Positions 42,078 to 53,510 of a stretch of DNA of 64,000 nucleotides are shown piece by piece (within the stretch, counting starts at the first letter, position 1; each line of letters begins with the position of its first letter). Where the stretch lies: the NCBI GenBank assembly GCA_009767595.1, contig VSDK01018343.1:67033-131032 (forward strand), given 5' to 3'. The notes below the pieces were generated by a model. That model was not told the DNA's origin. It searched no databases and saw only the letters and a program-made list of their open reading frames with translations. The position numbers and the translations under genes are program-made. The stretch comes from Symbiodinium kawagutii. Taxonomy: Eukaryota; Sar; Dinophyceae; Suessiales; Symbiodiniaceae.

Positions 42078-42176
42078 TGTGGTTTCAACCCCTATGAAGA
42101 ATATGCGCAGGTCAACCAGCCAACTGTTTGGTAATACACCTGGGAAAATAAAATAATGTTTCTAAACACCAGCCAG
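42078..42176. mobile_element. Family C element, left end short
   Basis: tgtggtttcaacccctatgaa to ctaaacaccagccag; internal gggaaaataaaataatgtt matches other copies. Confidence 0.7.
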
Positions 42177-43140
42177 GTAGCCAATAAGCACATATGCAAT
42201 TATGCAACTTAACAAATGCCTAGAGAATCTCACATGGACATTCTGACCCAATAACATGGTCTCCTACGCTGCAAAAGAAAAAACATACATTGAAGGTTTA
42301 AAGGCTGAATCTTCCGGAAGTGGCCAGCTTGATCTCTGTGTGTGTGTGTGAGCAGGTACCCCACAAACCCAGCCCATGTCGAGCGAAGCATAACCCAAGT
42401 AGTCCATGCATAGTATATTTAGCTACATTTGGGTTCTTCGTTTAAGTTAAATGTTCATGATTACACCATACAGGGAGTATCCAGGTTGCCATTGATAGTA
42501 AGAAACTCAGCCAATGTTTAGGGCTTCCCAACGGTTTACCCCCACATGTGGGAACCCTCAAGAATCATCGCTGGCGCCTCTGCACGTTCTCACCGAACGG
42601 GTCTGCACTTGCGGATGTTGAACTGACACCTGGGCTGAACTCACGATTCCTGGGACTCGGTTGAATGGGCCAATGCTACTAGGATTCCCAACATCGAAGT
42701 GTGATTCACTTGTAGAGTTTCATATGTTTTGTGTTTTTCATTTTTCCGGATTCATCTTTCATCCCAACATATTCTAGTTGGCTGTTGATTTGCATCATGG
42801 ATTCCGTCAAAAACATGGGGATAGCATCCTAGGCCCGGTCGTTGGGGGATGAAATGACCCCCGCGGGCTCTTTCACAACTTTGAGCTGGTTCGAGTAGCT
42901 GCTGCAGCATGAAGGCTGATCACAGCACCATGGCCACAACTCTGAAGATATGAACCTTTTGTTGGATGTGGTTGGTGGTTTGAAGCCATCCGAACAATTT
43001 TTGAATCAGTCAACCATCTCAAATACAGGGTAGGACTGGGTAGGACAAAACATTGGAACAAAATAGGGGCCCTGAATGCAGACCCTTTCCCCACAGAATC
43101 CTACAAGTTGAAGATCTCACATCATGCCTACGATCTGCGG
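42177..43140. other. Intergenic stretch
   Basis: GC-rich patch at 42560-42680 without recognisable protein. Solo family C left end (ggttggtggtttgaagcc) at 42970-42990. Confidence 0.4.
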
Positions 43141-43142
43141 TC

Positions 43143-43207
43143 GGAGGAATTACCACCCCGAACTAGATCTATAGTATTGTAATTTAGTTCGGGGTGATAA
43201 ATCCTCC
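43143..43207. repeat. 23-bp-arm hairpin
   Basis: ggaggaattaccaccccgaac and gttcggggtgataaatcctcc are imperfect inverted repeats with an 18-20-base AT-rich loop. GC-rich arms make a stable cruciform or RNA stem possible. Confidence 0.85.
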
Positions 43208-43504
43208 GCGGCCATCCTTCATTGGGGAAACTTGTGGACACGACTCTCTCAGCTATTCTCTAGAACCAAACGGGCTTGTTCCATAACTTCCTTCCTGTTT
43301 AAGCACTAGCGAAAAAACACTACCAACCAGCTAACCATCGACCAGTTCATCCTACATGAACCTTTTGACAACTGTCAATTCGTCAGCTGGTCATATATCA
43401 ACCTAACAAGAATGGTCGATCAACCACCTGCTAAACGTATATTTGTTTGAATACACGTGATATTCCCAGTTGATCAACCATTCTTTGTTGGTTGATGATT
43501 TCTC

Positions 43505-43920
43505 ACACAGAAGCGTCTCAAAATAGGGGACCCTCCAATTAATCCACAAATCATCTTTGATGATGAACCAACCATACCTGGTTGACCAACCAATTTGTTA
43601 CTAATCACCAGGGACAATTAAACATGTGAATCAAACCACCAACCAAATAACGTTGGGGACCCAAAGAATAGGAGACCCCAAGTTATAGTTGGTTTATTTA
43701 AATGAACATGATTGGATGATTTGGGGGTTATCATTCCCTATTTGTCAGTTATCATTCCATACAAGTAATCATTATTAACCAACTATAAGCCAGTATGAAA
43801 CCTGTTGGTTTCCCATGCTTGCTGTTTGGGGGTACCATCAGTTGATACTATAGATCCAGTTATCATCTAGTTTATTGACCATTTATAGTAACACACCAAC
43901 CATAACTTTGGGGTACCCCA
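43505..43920. mobile_element. Nested fragments of families B and C
   Basis: Family B left end (tctcaaaataggggaccc) at 43507, family C right half ending aaaccaccaacca at 43645, then family B-like halves (gattggatgatttgggggtt; aaccataactttggggtacc) at 43650-43735 and 43825-43920. Confidence 0.6.
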
Positions 43921-44120
43921 GCTCGTACACCACCACGACTCATCCTCTTGGAACCCTTGGAACCTCACCGGCTCGGTCAGCTCCCACCGAGCTCAGCTTA
44001 GCACCTGCCGGAGCAACATTCCGCGTCCACCCAGCACGAGTCATCTACCTGGCGGAGTGGCAGTGCTACCCGGCACCGAGAAATGCGTGGGTTGGTCCCG
44101 GTGGTTGTGATGAGATGATC
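43921..44120. other. GC-rich coding-like island
   Basis: The plus frame reads SPARSAPTELSLAPAGATFR then VHPARVIYLAEWQCYPAP. The minus frame is also open. Unrecognised; possible exon. Confidence 0.3.
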
Positions 44121-44944
44121 ATGGTCATACACAGTTCTGTATACATGGGTATGTGAGGGCATGTGTAGGTTATCACACAAATATGAATTATCACCGTTAT
44201 ACACGATTGTTTCAACAACATGCAAAAAAAGGCTTTATAATATAATCATTCCAAAAATTGGTTGTACATGCATGTACCCTTGAAAACCAGGTTCGGGGTG
44301 CCAATGCTACAATATGTTTGAATAATGTATCAAAAAACAAGAACACGCTTAAATGGAAAAACCAAAGATGGTACAACTTGTCAATGGCCAGTTGCTTCAG
44401 TTGGTCTTTGAACCTTGGAGCCTTGTTTTGATCTTACTCACAAACCATTTAAGAACATTGTGCCTAACAAAGCTGCAACATCTTCATCCAAGCATGGAGT
44501 GCCATGCTCCAGAGTCCCGATGTGCCCCAAGCCTTAGCGCACACACGTCCCTCTTTTGTGACGTCAGCCTGGCGGTCACAGCAGCTACGCCAGGGTTATC
44601 ATGGTTGCTCTTGGCATTGTAAGGCGCAGTGGTTGTCAAATCCGAATATAGAGGTATTTCCAATCGAGTATAGAGAAGTAAAAACATATAATCATGTAAT
44701 CATATAATCATATTGCATCTACCTAAATACATTATCTTGAAAATAAAACAAACTATACTATAAGAATATATATATATAAAGCTATATTTTGAAATTTAAA
44801 AACACAAAACATATACGTACATACATATGCATGTCTATAAATGCTTGGTAGGGAAGGACATCCGGTCATCACTAACACATCGTTTCAATTACATGCAAGA
44901 GACATTGACTGAAGTCCATAGTACCGTGTAGCCCCTGCTAAAAA
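44121..44944. other. Intergenic stretch
   Basis: Plus frame at 44350-44620 and its minus counterpart at 44484-44687 (AVTARLTSQKRDVCALRLGA) are open but unrecognised. AT-rich to the right. Confidence 0.4.
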
Positions 44945-45067
44945 ATGAAGGTACAATCATTGAAACGCAAGACCCAGCGTCAGAGTCTGGCTGAACCACA
45001 AGATCAAGGCGTTGCCCCAAAGAAATTGGTTTCAGAAGGTGCTTTGTTGGATGCTAACTGGCTGTGG
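44945..45067 (+). CDS. N-terminal exon whose donor lies in a family A end
   Basis: 41 codons from ATG: MKVQSLKRKTQRQSLAEPQD, QGVAPKKLVSEGALLDANWL then W. Basic then mixed composition, protein-like, no known domain. The exon runs into the family A terminus TGGCTGTGG and is followed at once by GTGAGT, a canonical donor that belongs to the repeat. Frame stays intact to that point. Start chosen as the first ATG after an A-rich leader. Confidence 0.5.
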
Positions 45068-45180
45068 GTGAGTTCCCCCCGTACCCCTGGTTCCCCCATC
45101 ATTAACCAGCTCGTTTTCCCTTTAGTTTTGTTGGGTAAAACCTCCTATTATTGGTTGGTCAATTGCTTGACCCATAGCCA
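45059..45180. mobile_element. Family A element supplying a splice donor
   Basis: 122 bp, ends tggctgtgggtgagttcc and cttgacccatagcca. The variant gggtgag creates GTGAGT; the right end supplies ccatag as a possible acceptor. Confidence 0.85.
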
Positions 45181-45275
45181 TTTATAGTTGGTATATCCCC
45201 TATAGTTGTTGGTTGTTATCCAAAATCATCCACCATTATTGCTGGTTAATATTGACCCAACTCGCCAACTATCAA
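45181..45275. mobile_element. Family A-like right half
   Basis: ggtatatcccctatagttgttggttgttatcc, then attgctggttaatattgacccaactcgcca: right half of the ctcgcca sub-type without its left end. Confidence 0.55.
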
Positions 45276-45379
45276 CAATCCAACTCGCTGGGAGGCAGCG
45301 CATGTTTGTCGCGTTACTAACCGGTTCCCCTTCAACTGATTTGCAAAACAAAAACAACAATGCTGAAAATGGCCGATTT

Positions 45380-45482
45380 GGTGGTTTCTCAAAATGGGGT
45401 ACCCCCAAAAAAGGTTGGTTTATTACCATAAATGACTAGTAATGGATGATTAAGGAGTACCCCTATGACTTGAGAAGCACCC
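45380..45482. mobile_element. Family B element
   Basis: ggtggtttctcaaaatgggg and taccCctatgacttgagaag then caccc; flanks an exon-like patch at 45290-45370 (plus RMFVALLTGSPSTDLQ). Confidence 0.75.
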
Positions 45483-45910
45483 ATTTAGGAGTGCTTCAGT
45501 AATTGAAGGAACCGTGGTGCACCAACCCATGGCATGGTCTACTGCTGTAGCATATAAAAGCAGTCATAATGCCAGTACTTCATCCCCAGATCATTCCACT
45601 TCTGACCAGGGTTATCATTAATCAATTTACTCGTGTTGGTGAATCAATGGTGAACTAAAAGGGATGATTCGGGATCATAAGCAACAATGGAGCACACAAT
45701 GGCTATTGATTACAAGTGGTTCTCTTCTGGGACTTGCAAGTTTGGGCCCCAAGTTCCAACCAAGGGTCACTGCAAGGGTACTGTATAGGCTTAACAAGAG
45801 ATCTACCAGTATTGCCCAAATCCTCGCCTCAGGGTACACGGAACCTGAGACTGGCAACGACTGGGGAATCTGGAAGGGCAGTTGCTACGATGTTTCCAAC
45901 CACCAACCAG

Positions 45911-45985
45911 CTACGTCGAAACGCCATGGGGGGCGACCCATGGGCAAACCGTGTCGTGAAGAAGAGGCTTCTCAACATTTCTCAA
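45911..45985 (+). CDS. Probable exon after family C-like acceptor
   Basis: Plus frame LRRNAMGGDPWANRVVKKRL then LNI, starting right after ccaaccaccaaccag, which matches the right end of family C and gives a CAG acceptor. Upstream plus frames (45770-45880) are also exon-like. Right border unknown. May belong with the exon at 44945. Confidence 0.4.
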
Positions 45986-46429
45986 CAAACCAATCATTTG
46001 TTAATGTATACACCAACGATCATTTGTACCAACCAATCACTTGTTAATGTATAAACCAACCAATGATTTGTGAATGTTTGTAGGGAAGATTGAGAAAAAA
46101 ACATGTATAAACCAACGATCGGGCTATTGATGGTGGGGATGAACACTGGTTGAACAACCAACCACAACTGTCCGGTTGCTGTGTGGTGAACGGTGATGGA
46201 TAACCAACATGTTCAGTATGTTGGTTCTGCTGGTGGAGCCCAATAGGTCTTGCCAGCATGGATAGTGATGACCCTCAAATGCAAGCAGCTAGAAGACTAG
46301 AACCCACTTCGAACATTTGATGTACCAAACTGGGAACTGATGGCCAAAAAAAAACACCTCCCCTTCAGCCATTGAACATCTCTCCAAGAGAAGTTGAGAA
46401 AAAGAGCCACAGTTCAATTGCCATTTTCA

Positions 46430-46560
46430 ACCTTTGGAAAAGGCAAATTGAAGAGGTCACGTTGCGTATCAGCGTGGACCAATCGCAGCCAATCTGCAAG
46501 GCCGAAAGTCTTGTGGGAGTTTATCATGGCTGACATCAAACAAGGTAGTGCCCCTCTTGT
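46430..46560. other. Coding-like island, strand unclear
   Basis: Plus: LWKRQIEEVTLRISVDQSQP then ICKAESLVGVYHG. Minus: MINSHKTFGLADWLRLVHAD then TQRDLFNLPFPKVENGN*. Both are good; one is real. Confidence 0.35.
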
Positions 46561-46878
46561 TGGAAATTGATCATTCAGGTAAGTTGCAATGGGAGCAAAC
46601 CAGCATGGACATACATATTTACTCATTTCTTTTTCATGAATGTCTGTACAAGGAAAGCATCTACATATATATATATATATATATGTATACATAATTATAT
46701 AAATATAAATATATGTATATATATATAAATATGTATATACATAATCATTAACTTATCTACTTACATGTCTGCGTATGTGTAGCCATACCGGTAAATAAAT
46801 GCGTATACACATGTATAAAAAAAATATATATGCAAATATTGCTACATCTAGCAATATGATACACAATGTTCATTTGCG

Positions 46879-46994
46879 CGTCAAGTTCTCCAACAATGCA
46901 AAACCATGGAACAACACTTGTTGAAGTTTCGTTCCTGGGTAGCTCACTCAAGGAAATGCTTAGCGCATCCCAAGATTCAAGTCAAACGCGACAG
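46879..46994 (+). CDS. Probable exon, plus strand
   Basis: RQVLQQCKTMEQHLLKFRSW then VAHSRKCLAHPKIQVKRD(R) with donor ACAG/GTGAAT. A second plus frame (LVEVSFLGSSLKEMLSASQD) is open too. Helical, basic; no family recognised. Confidence 0.4.
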
Positions 46995-48236
46995 GTGAAT
47001 CTCTCGAGAGTACAACACACTGGATACCAATGGCATCTGCTTAGATTGCATGCAGGAAAACAATACCAACAAACCTCTGGTCCCAACCATGAGTCCTATA
47101 ATCTTGGGTATCAATGATCTTGAACCCACCGTTGGATGTCTCAGCCTTGTCGCCTTGGGAAACTTGTAGCGATTGCAGGGATGGCCTATCTTCATCCTCT
47201 GAGGGGTACATCTAAGGGCGGACGACCTGCAACTGTTGCATGATTTCAAATCCCAATCACCTCGTACTTCCATGGCGATGGCGATGGTTATTAATCAGGG
47301 AAAACCATTTGTTGCTAAGCCTATGGTTGGTTTATCCTCCCAATGAGTCATCTTTAACTATCCCCCAAAGTTTTCTGGGCTTAGCATGATTCATCTTTGG
47401 GAGGGGCCGGCCATACTCAGCTTATCAGGGAAGGACTTTTCCTGTCCAAGGTTCCGGTTGCATCACTCGCTGCAGGAAGTGTCGCTTCTGAAGCGTCATC
47501 AATCGCCACCGCGACTGCACACGCGGCAACATGACCAGTGACCCACCTGGCCCATCAACCAAGAAACCTTTTTTGCAAATCGTGTTGGGAACCACTCGCA
47601 AATCTGCGATATTGAAAAATATGGGATACAGAACTTATAGATTATGATTGAATATGTAACCAACAAAAACTCAAAGCAAAGGACTCTATAGAAACAAGAA
47701 CCGCTTTCAGGCCACAGGTTCGCATGCTTGCTCTCAAACTGGTCGCTCAACACAATGCGATTGTTTCTGCAGGTTCACCATCATTCATCACCTGGCTAAC
47801 CATTCATCTCCTGGTTCACCATCGTTCATCCCCTGGTTCACATCAGCAGTGCCCCACCATTCGGATGGAGCGGACACTTGGCCAGCCGAACATCACCGAC
47901 ACAGTGACCGAAAGAAACATGTTTTGGGGTGCACCATCATGGCAAATGATCAACGATCCTGATCCAACTAGAAATGTCCATTATCAAACCTCATACACCA
48001 TCATTAGATCATTGAGCAGCAGCAAACATTGCAAACGAGTGAGTAATTGGCCAATATCCATCATCATGAATAATTGACCATGGAATCTAACAATCATAAG
48101 CATATCATTAGCCATCATTCATCATCTTGTCGACTCGTCGACCATCAATAATTCACCATCATTCATCACTGGTTCACCATTCATCACCTGGACCTGGCTA
48201 ACCATCCACCACCATTCATCACCAGATTGTCACATC
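46995..48236. other. Intergenic stretch with doubtful exons
   Basis: The patch 47840-47930 is open on plus (TIRMERTLGQPNITDTVTER then NMFWGAPSWQM) and on minus (HVSFGHCVGDVRLAKCPLHP). ttcatcacctgg/ttcaccat repeats at 47775-47830 and 48130-48230. Confidence 0.35.
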
Positions 48237-48350
48237 TTATAACCATGGGTCTATTCCATCACCCAGCCCCCCCGGCGGCCCCATCCCGTCGCCTTCTTGC
48301 GCCGTGGCAAGGCCCAGGAGCCCCAAAATCACCAGCCGCGCACGCACCAT
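48237..48350 (-). CDS. N-terminal exon with signal peptide
   Basis: From ATG at 48350: MVRARLVILGLLGLATAQEG then DGMGPPGGLGDG. n-region MVRAR, hydrophobic core LVILGLLGL and ATA/Q look like a secretory signal peptide; a Gly/Pro-rich stretch follows. The frame stops at 48237; a donor CTGG/GTGATG near 48265 suggests the protein continues in a downstream exon. GC-rich. Confidence 0.5.
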   Translation of the reverse strand: MVRARLVILGLLGLATAQEGDGMGPPGGLGDGIDPWL

Positions 48351-48449
48351 GGCGAGCACCGGCGGCACCGCCCGTTGTGGGAAGACTTGGGCCAGGGCAC
48401 CTGGACGGCGAGGAACCACGAGATGCCAAGGTTGGCCGCAGATTGAGGT

Positions 48450-49040
48450 ATCAAACATGTATGGTACATGTTTATGATTGATGATTGCATATGTATCTTT
48501 AGTAAATATATATATATATATATATAATATGTTTATATTGTATGTCACAATTGTATGTATGGTATTTAGGTGAGATTTAAGTATCGAACATATGCACATG
48601 TTGACGTCAAGACATGGGATATTGGCTTCACATCGCTTCACCATACCCTGTATATCAGCACTTTCTGTGGGCTCGGGGAGATGTGGCTGCTAGCTGGTGA
48701 CCTGAAAACCCGGTCGCAAGGAATCCCCCGGTGCAAAAATGAATACATGAAATGCGACACCCAAAACGCTGTACCCCCCAACCTCAACCCCACAGTAAAA
48801 CAGGAGCACAAGGCGTAACAAACATGGTCCCCCTTCATGGGATTGAGTTGGGTGCCTGCCGAATTTTTCTTCTTACGAGCGCCCATTGTATCTTCAACAA
48901 CAGGTTGCTATACAAGTCGGAAAACACATTTCATTTTCAGGAAGGGATGGGACACATACACTTCTGATCACTTCTGAACAAAGAACTCACGATTCTTAGC
49001 AAATATTTTCATCATGCGTATTTCCTTTATTAGATATACA
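48450..49040. other. Intergenic stretch
   Basis: TA tract at 48507-48530. No exon recognised. Confidence 0.5.

Positions 49041-49124
<84 letters not shown>
49041..49124. repeat. (ATCT)n microsatellite
   Basis: 21 perfect tetranucleotide units. Confidence 0.98.
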
Positions 49125-49125
<1 letters not shown>

Positions 49126-49495
49126 CTTAAAATAATAATATATATATATAAATAATCAAAGATACAAATAAAACAAAATAAATAACTATTATATATAAAC
49201 AAATATGTATATATAAATATAAATATATAAATACTATAAACGAATAATTAAATAAATAAATAAATAAAAATATAAAAATATATAAATATGTTTTTAAATA
49301 TATATGAATATTTAAATATATATATATATACATAAAATAAATATATATATATAAAATAAATATATAATATATATATATTTGATATATAAATAAATGTATA
49401 TATATATGGAAATATATAAGTACTTAAAAAATGAAAATTAAATGAATAAATATTTATATATATATATATATAAAAAATATATATATATATTTATG
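49125..49495. repeat. AT-rich low-complexity tract
   Basis: Dense TA and aaataa words, more than 85 percent A+T by eye. Confidence 0.9.
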
Positions 49496-49531
49496 TATTC
49501 AGCCACCCGCACTACAAATACAGCCAGCAAC

Positions 49532-49622
49532 CCTGGATCCGGAAATCTGAAAGTCTCAGCAACATGCATCGAACCCGCCACCGTTCGCTCCTTCTTGACA
49601 TCGAACATTTTGGAACTTCCGC
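49532..49622 (-). CDS. Probable exon, minus strand
   Basis: After acceptor gctcag: GGSSKMFDVKKERTVAGSMH then VAETFRFPDPG with donor CAGG/GTTGCT. Protein-like; other frames open. No family recognised. Confidence 0.45.
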
Positions 49623-49662
49623 CTGAGCTTCGCTCTGCTGGTGATTCTTTTTGCACCAAATA

Positions 49663-49800
49663 TGGCGAGCTGGGTCAAGCACCAATAATGGGGGATGGTA
49701 AGCAAAGTTGGTTAATTTAATTGACATTTTCCATATCATAACCAACCAATATTGACCAACCATTTCCTTACAATAGTAGGGAAAACAGCCTGGTTAATGA
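49663..49800. mobile_element. Family A-like, ctcgcca sub-type, degenerate
   Basis: Left end tggcgagctgggtcaagc, interior aacagcctggttaatgat; no right end. Confidence 0.5.
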
Positions 49801-50405
49801 TATACAAAGGACAACTTGTCTACATAGCGCGGCTTGCGCCTCGTGGAGCGACCTGGCATGGTTCATCATGGATAGTGATGGCCAAACAGAACGAGTATAT
49901 ATACATATCAACAAAGTCAACCATCCCACATATTGCGGTGGACAATGAAAAACGTATTCAACCACCATCTAGTCAGTGTTGTGCATTTTGCCGCAAAGAT
50001 TCAAGAGACAGGTTCCAAATCATGATGTTCTATCTGGACCCGGCCGTGCTACATGACTGGTTGGTTGCTACATTGCTGGTTTGCAAGATTGAAGCACATG
50101 AAGTCATGTGCAACCACGCGTTGGAACAACATACAAGTCACAAGAATCACAATTGCTGAAGACTTCCAGAGATGTCCTATTTTGGTTGTTTCCATTGTAT
50201 AATTGCTGGGATCTAGTGAAACAACAATATCTTTGAACTGTTTGGGATCCATGCATGACAAATACTGACATTTACAACCGAAGAGTCTCTACAAATGGAA
50301 ACCTATGTCATTGCGCATATCAAATGATCGACATATACACATAGGTCATATGCATGTAATTCTGCAACATTTACTCTAACATACTAGTACCTCTCACTCT
50401 ATCAG
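49801..50405. other. Intergenic stretch
   Basis: Plus frame at 49900-50150 open (HIAVDNEKRIQPPSSQCCAF) but of uncertain nature. Confidence 0.35.
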
Positions 50406-50549
50406 CGTTTTCAAGTAGCAACTCTACCACCAACAGTTGAGACCTTGCTGCAGCGGCTCTTGTCACTGCAACCGAATGGCCTGACAACTGCCGGAGTCTT
50501 GCCCTTCAGCTGTCGGCAGAAAGCCGAAGGCTGCCGTGGACCATCCTAG
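50406..50549 (+). CDS. Probable terminal exon, plus strand
   Basis: RFQVATLPPTVETLLQRLLS then LQPNGLTTAGVLPFSCRQKA and EGCRGPS, TAG at 50547-50549. Acceptor ctatcag before CGT. Very exon-like composition and leucine-rich helix. No family recognised. Confidence 0.5.
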   Translation, partial: RFQVATLPPTVETLLQRLLSLQPNGLTTAGVLPFSCRQKAEGCRGPS

Positions 50550-51100
50550 CTCTTGCAGTCGACTTCAGGTCCACTGGGTTGTTCTTTTTATTTTTTGGGG
50601 AGTTTTCACCGGCCGCAAACATTTTTGGTGGGGAAAAAAACATGGAAAAAACACAAGACTGAAGATCACCCTGGTTGATCTGCTGGTGCATCAGCAATTC
50701 ACAAATTGGAGGTGACCAACATCAGCCAGCGGCGGCTTGATTGCTGACCGTCCATTTGGTGGTGAACCACCCAAGTTTATGCTATAATGTATGACCACTA
50801 TATAAGTGCCAACATCCGCCGACTAGTCAGCTGAAATCAATTGATGTTCACAACATAGCACCATCAAAAAACAATAAAATCCAACAAATGGCAAAACCTC
50901 AAATCCAACGGTCACTAGTTGTGTGCACAACACGATCTAATAAGACTCTAGACTATCATTGAACAAAAATCAAAGGTATTGCATGGTACAACCCTGCCAA
51001 AACACCTACTAATAACCTACGAATGACTTATACTAGCCTGCAAACAACCATCGAGTACCATCCAACAACCATTAAGACATGGTCGTTTCAATAGTTGTCT
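50550..51100. other. Intergenic stretch
   Basis: No gene or repeat family seen. Confidence 0.5.
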
Positions 51101-51129
51101 TTAAATGGTTGTTAGCCCCCCAACTTGGT

Positions 51130-51300
51130 GGAACTAGCCTGCAAATTGGTATTCCAAGCTACTTGGTTTCCGCGGGTTGTGGGGCCCTGCACGGTTTGAC
51201 CATCCCATCAACGCTCCTCAGCCTTGCCAGGGGTGAAGTGCCTGCGACCGTCACAACTGTCCAGGCACGCACCCACGGGCTACCCGTACTTTTGATGTAC
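51130..51300. other. GC-rich coding-like island, strand unclear
   Basis: Plus: STLLSLARGEVPATVTTVQA. Minus: VRAWTVVTVAGTSPLARLRS. Probable exon. Confidence 0.35.
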
Positions 51301-53408
51301 ACGGAAGGTTTTTCCACATGCAAAGGTGACAATTTGTGTGGAATATGTGGGTATATAAATTGAAAAATAAAATGAATAAATAAAACAATAAATGAATGAA
51401 TAAAGAAATAATAGAGAGAGAGAGAGAGGTCAATCTGCACATGCAAATGTAAATATGTAAAAACGTATGCCTTCAGCGCACATCCGAGCGCACACAGCAT
51501 CTTTCAACAGTCCAGGTTCCGCAGGATGGCCCCTCTGTAAAGAGACAATTATGATTCGATTCACATGTTGCAAGTCTTGTCATTTCTACACGGTCTTTGG
51601 TAAGGAATTGACCAAAGTGTCCGTGGATTTCCGACACTTCCACTGTAGAACTCACGCGTCATGTGCGTCATGTGCCCGGTACTGGTCGCTTCAGGATGCG
51701 ACAAAACAAGCAACGTGCATGCCCCGTGGTTGACTGTGCTTTCTGTTTCATGAAAAAAAGGACCCTGTTGCTTTTTACATACCGATAAGTTTCTTGCGAC
51801 CTTTCCAGCCTTTTGCAGAACTGATTGTACAGGTTGGCGGTGGACTTGATTTCTATGTGCATGGTTATAATGAATCAAATGAGCAACAATGACAACGGCA
51901 ATAACACCAACAATAACACCACCAACGCTGACAAGGACAACAACAACAACAACAACAACAACAACCATAACCAACAAACAACAAATAACAACCATAATAA
52001 CAAACACAAAACAACGAGAAGAAAAGTAACAACCCCAACAACAACCACACCAACAAAGGGCAAGACTGAAGGACTACTAACGGAGTTTCAATCTGAAGCA
52101 CGACTACTGATTGAATGTTGTAAATCAGGGCCGAGACCGAAAATGAGGCGGCGCAGTGACACCTTTTTTCTCTCTGTGGGTCGGGCATGGCACCATGGGT
52201 GACACGCTGAAAAGCGAGCGGTGAGCTGTTGCTCTGTGACAAGTTCTGAGCTGTTGGTAGCAACACTTGGTGTACATCCATGATGTTCATCAACAATTTG
52301 CTTTCAATCCTTACATCTGTGGGCTGACATAAACTATCAACTTTATCTAATGGATATGTATATATATATATATCTTGTGGATACGTTTTCACAAATCATA
52401 CATACTTATATGTATATTCATCTAGAAATACATGCATGGCTAAAAAATCACGTGCAAAAAAAGGCCAAAATATCATAAAACGAAATACTGCACCAACATT
52501 TGAAACCCACAGCATGAAGCCGCTCAACCGACACCAAAGTGAAAACAAATACAATGGGGCTGCGCTTTGACCCAAACCCAGGCCAATATTTGCTACACTG
52601 CTGGTCATTGATACCCCAATGAGATTTTGGATGGTCAATAACCCAACGTTCACGGCAGCATGGTTTTAATGAGCAATGTAACCACCGCTATTGACTCCTA
52701 TAACAGCTTTGATATACTACCATGGTGTGGTGTACTATACTTTGATTCATGAAGAATATAATCAAGAAGTATGACACCACGCTTTTACACAATCATGATC
52801 ACATTTAGCTTGGGTGTTATTTGGCATGACCCATTGTCATAGTGCAATCATGATCTTTGCTACACAGGCTCAAATATTATAATGGGATCACATTATTGTT
52901 TTCTTTGACATGTCCCCATTATTTGGTCCTGTCCTATGAGTAGTCGTGACTCCAAGCCCCGCCTCCCTCCCCCTTTTTCTCCCTCCCCCTTCGAAAAAAA
53001 AGCGCAAAAGGCCACCACTTGCTGAAGCAAAATTCCCAGTGGTTCGTTAACAATGACTATCAATGGTTCACAATGGTTAATAGGGGGATTAGAACAAATG
53101 GCTAACAATGGTTAATAGAATTGGCTAAGGTTTCGTGAATCCAATTGCCTGTGTGGAAGTTCTATATATTCGTTATCGGTGAGCGGATTTAGAGGTCAAC
53201 ATTGGTGACTTTTGTACATAGGTCAAAGAATATCAGTATGATGTAAATATATATATATATATATGCACAATTTACATATATGAGCGTATATACATGGCGG
53301 CTGTGTTTAAAAACTGAAAAACGTTACAGTACCTACCTATCTACATGTATCATACACATCCTGGGTCATAGTTCTAAAGGACTATAGTATGACATGTCAT
53401 CACTATTT
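51301..53408. other. Intergenic stretch
   Basis: (GA)n at 51411-51428; (AAC)n-rich tract at 51880-52060 giving Asn/Thr or Val/Leu frames; a patch at 52100-52260 open on both strands. No recognised gene. Confidence 0.45.
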
Positions 53409-53510
53409 GGGTCTTTCTCAAAATAGGGGACCCCAAGTTATCATCCTTTAGTACTCATTCATAGTAATAAACCAAGCTAATATGTGGATTCCCTGTTTTG
53501 AGATACCACC
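53409..53510. mobile_element. Rightmost family B element
   Basis: gggtctttctcaaaataggg and ggattccctgttttgagata then ccacc. No family A, B or C copy was seen between here and the window end. Confidence 0.75.
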
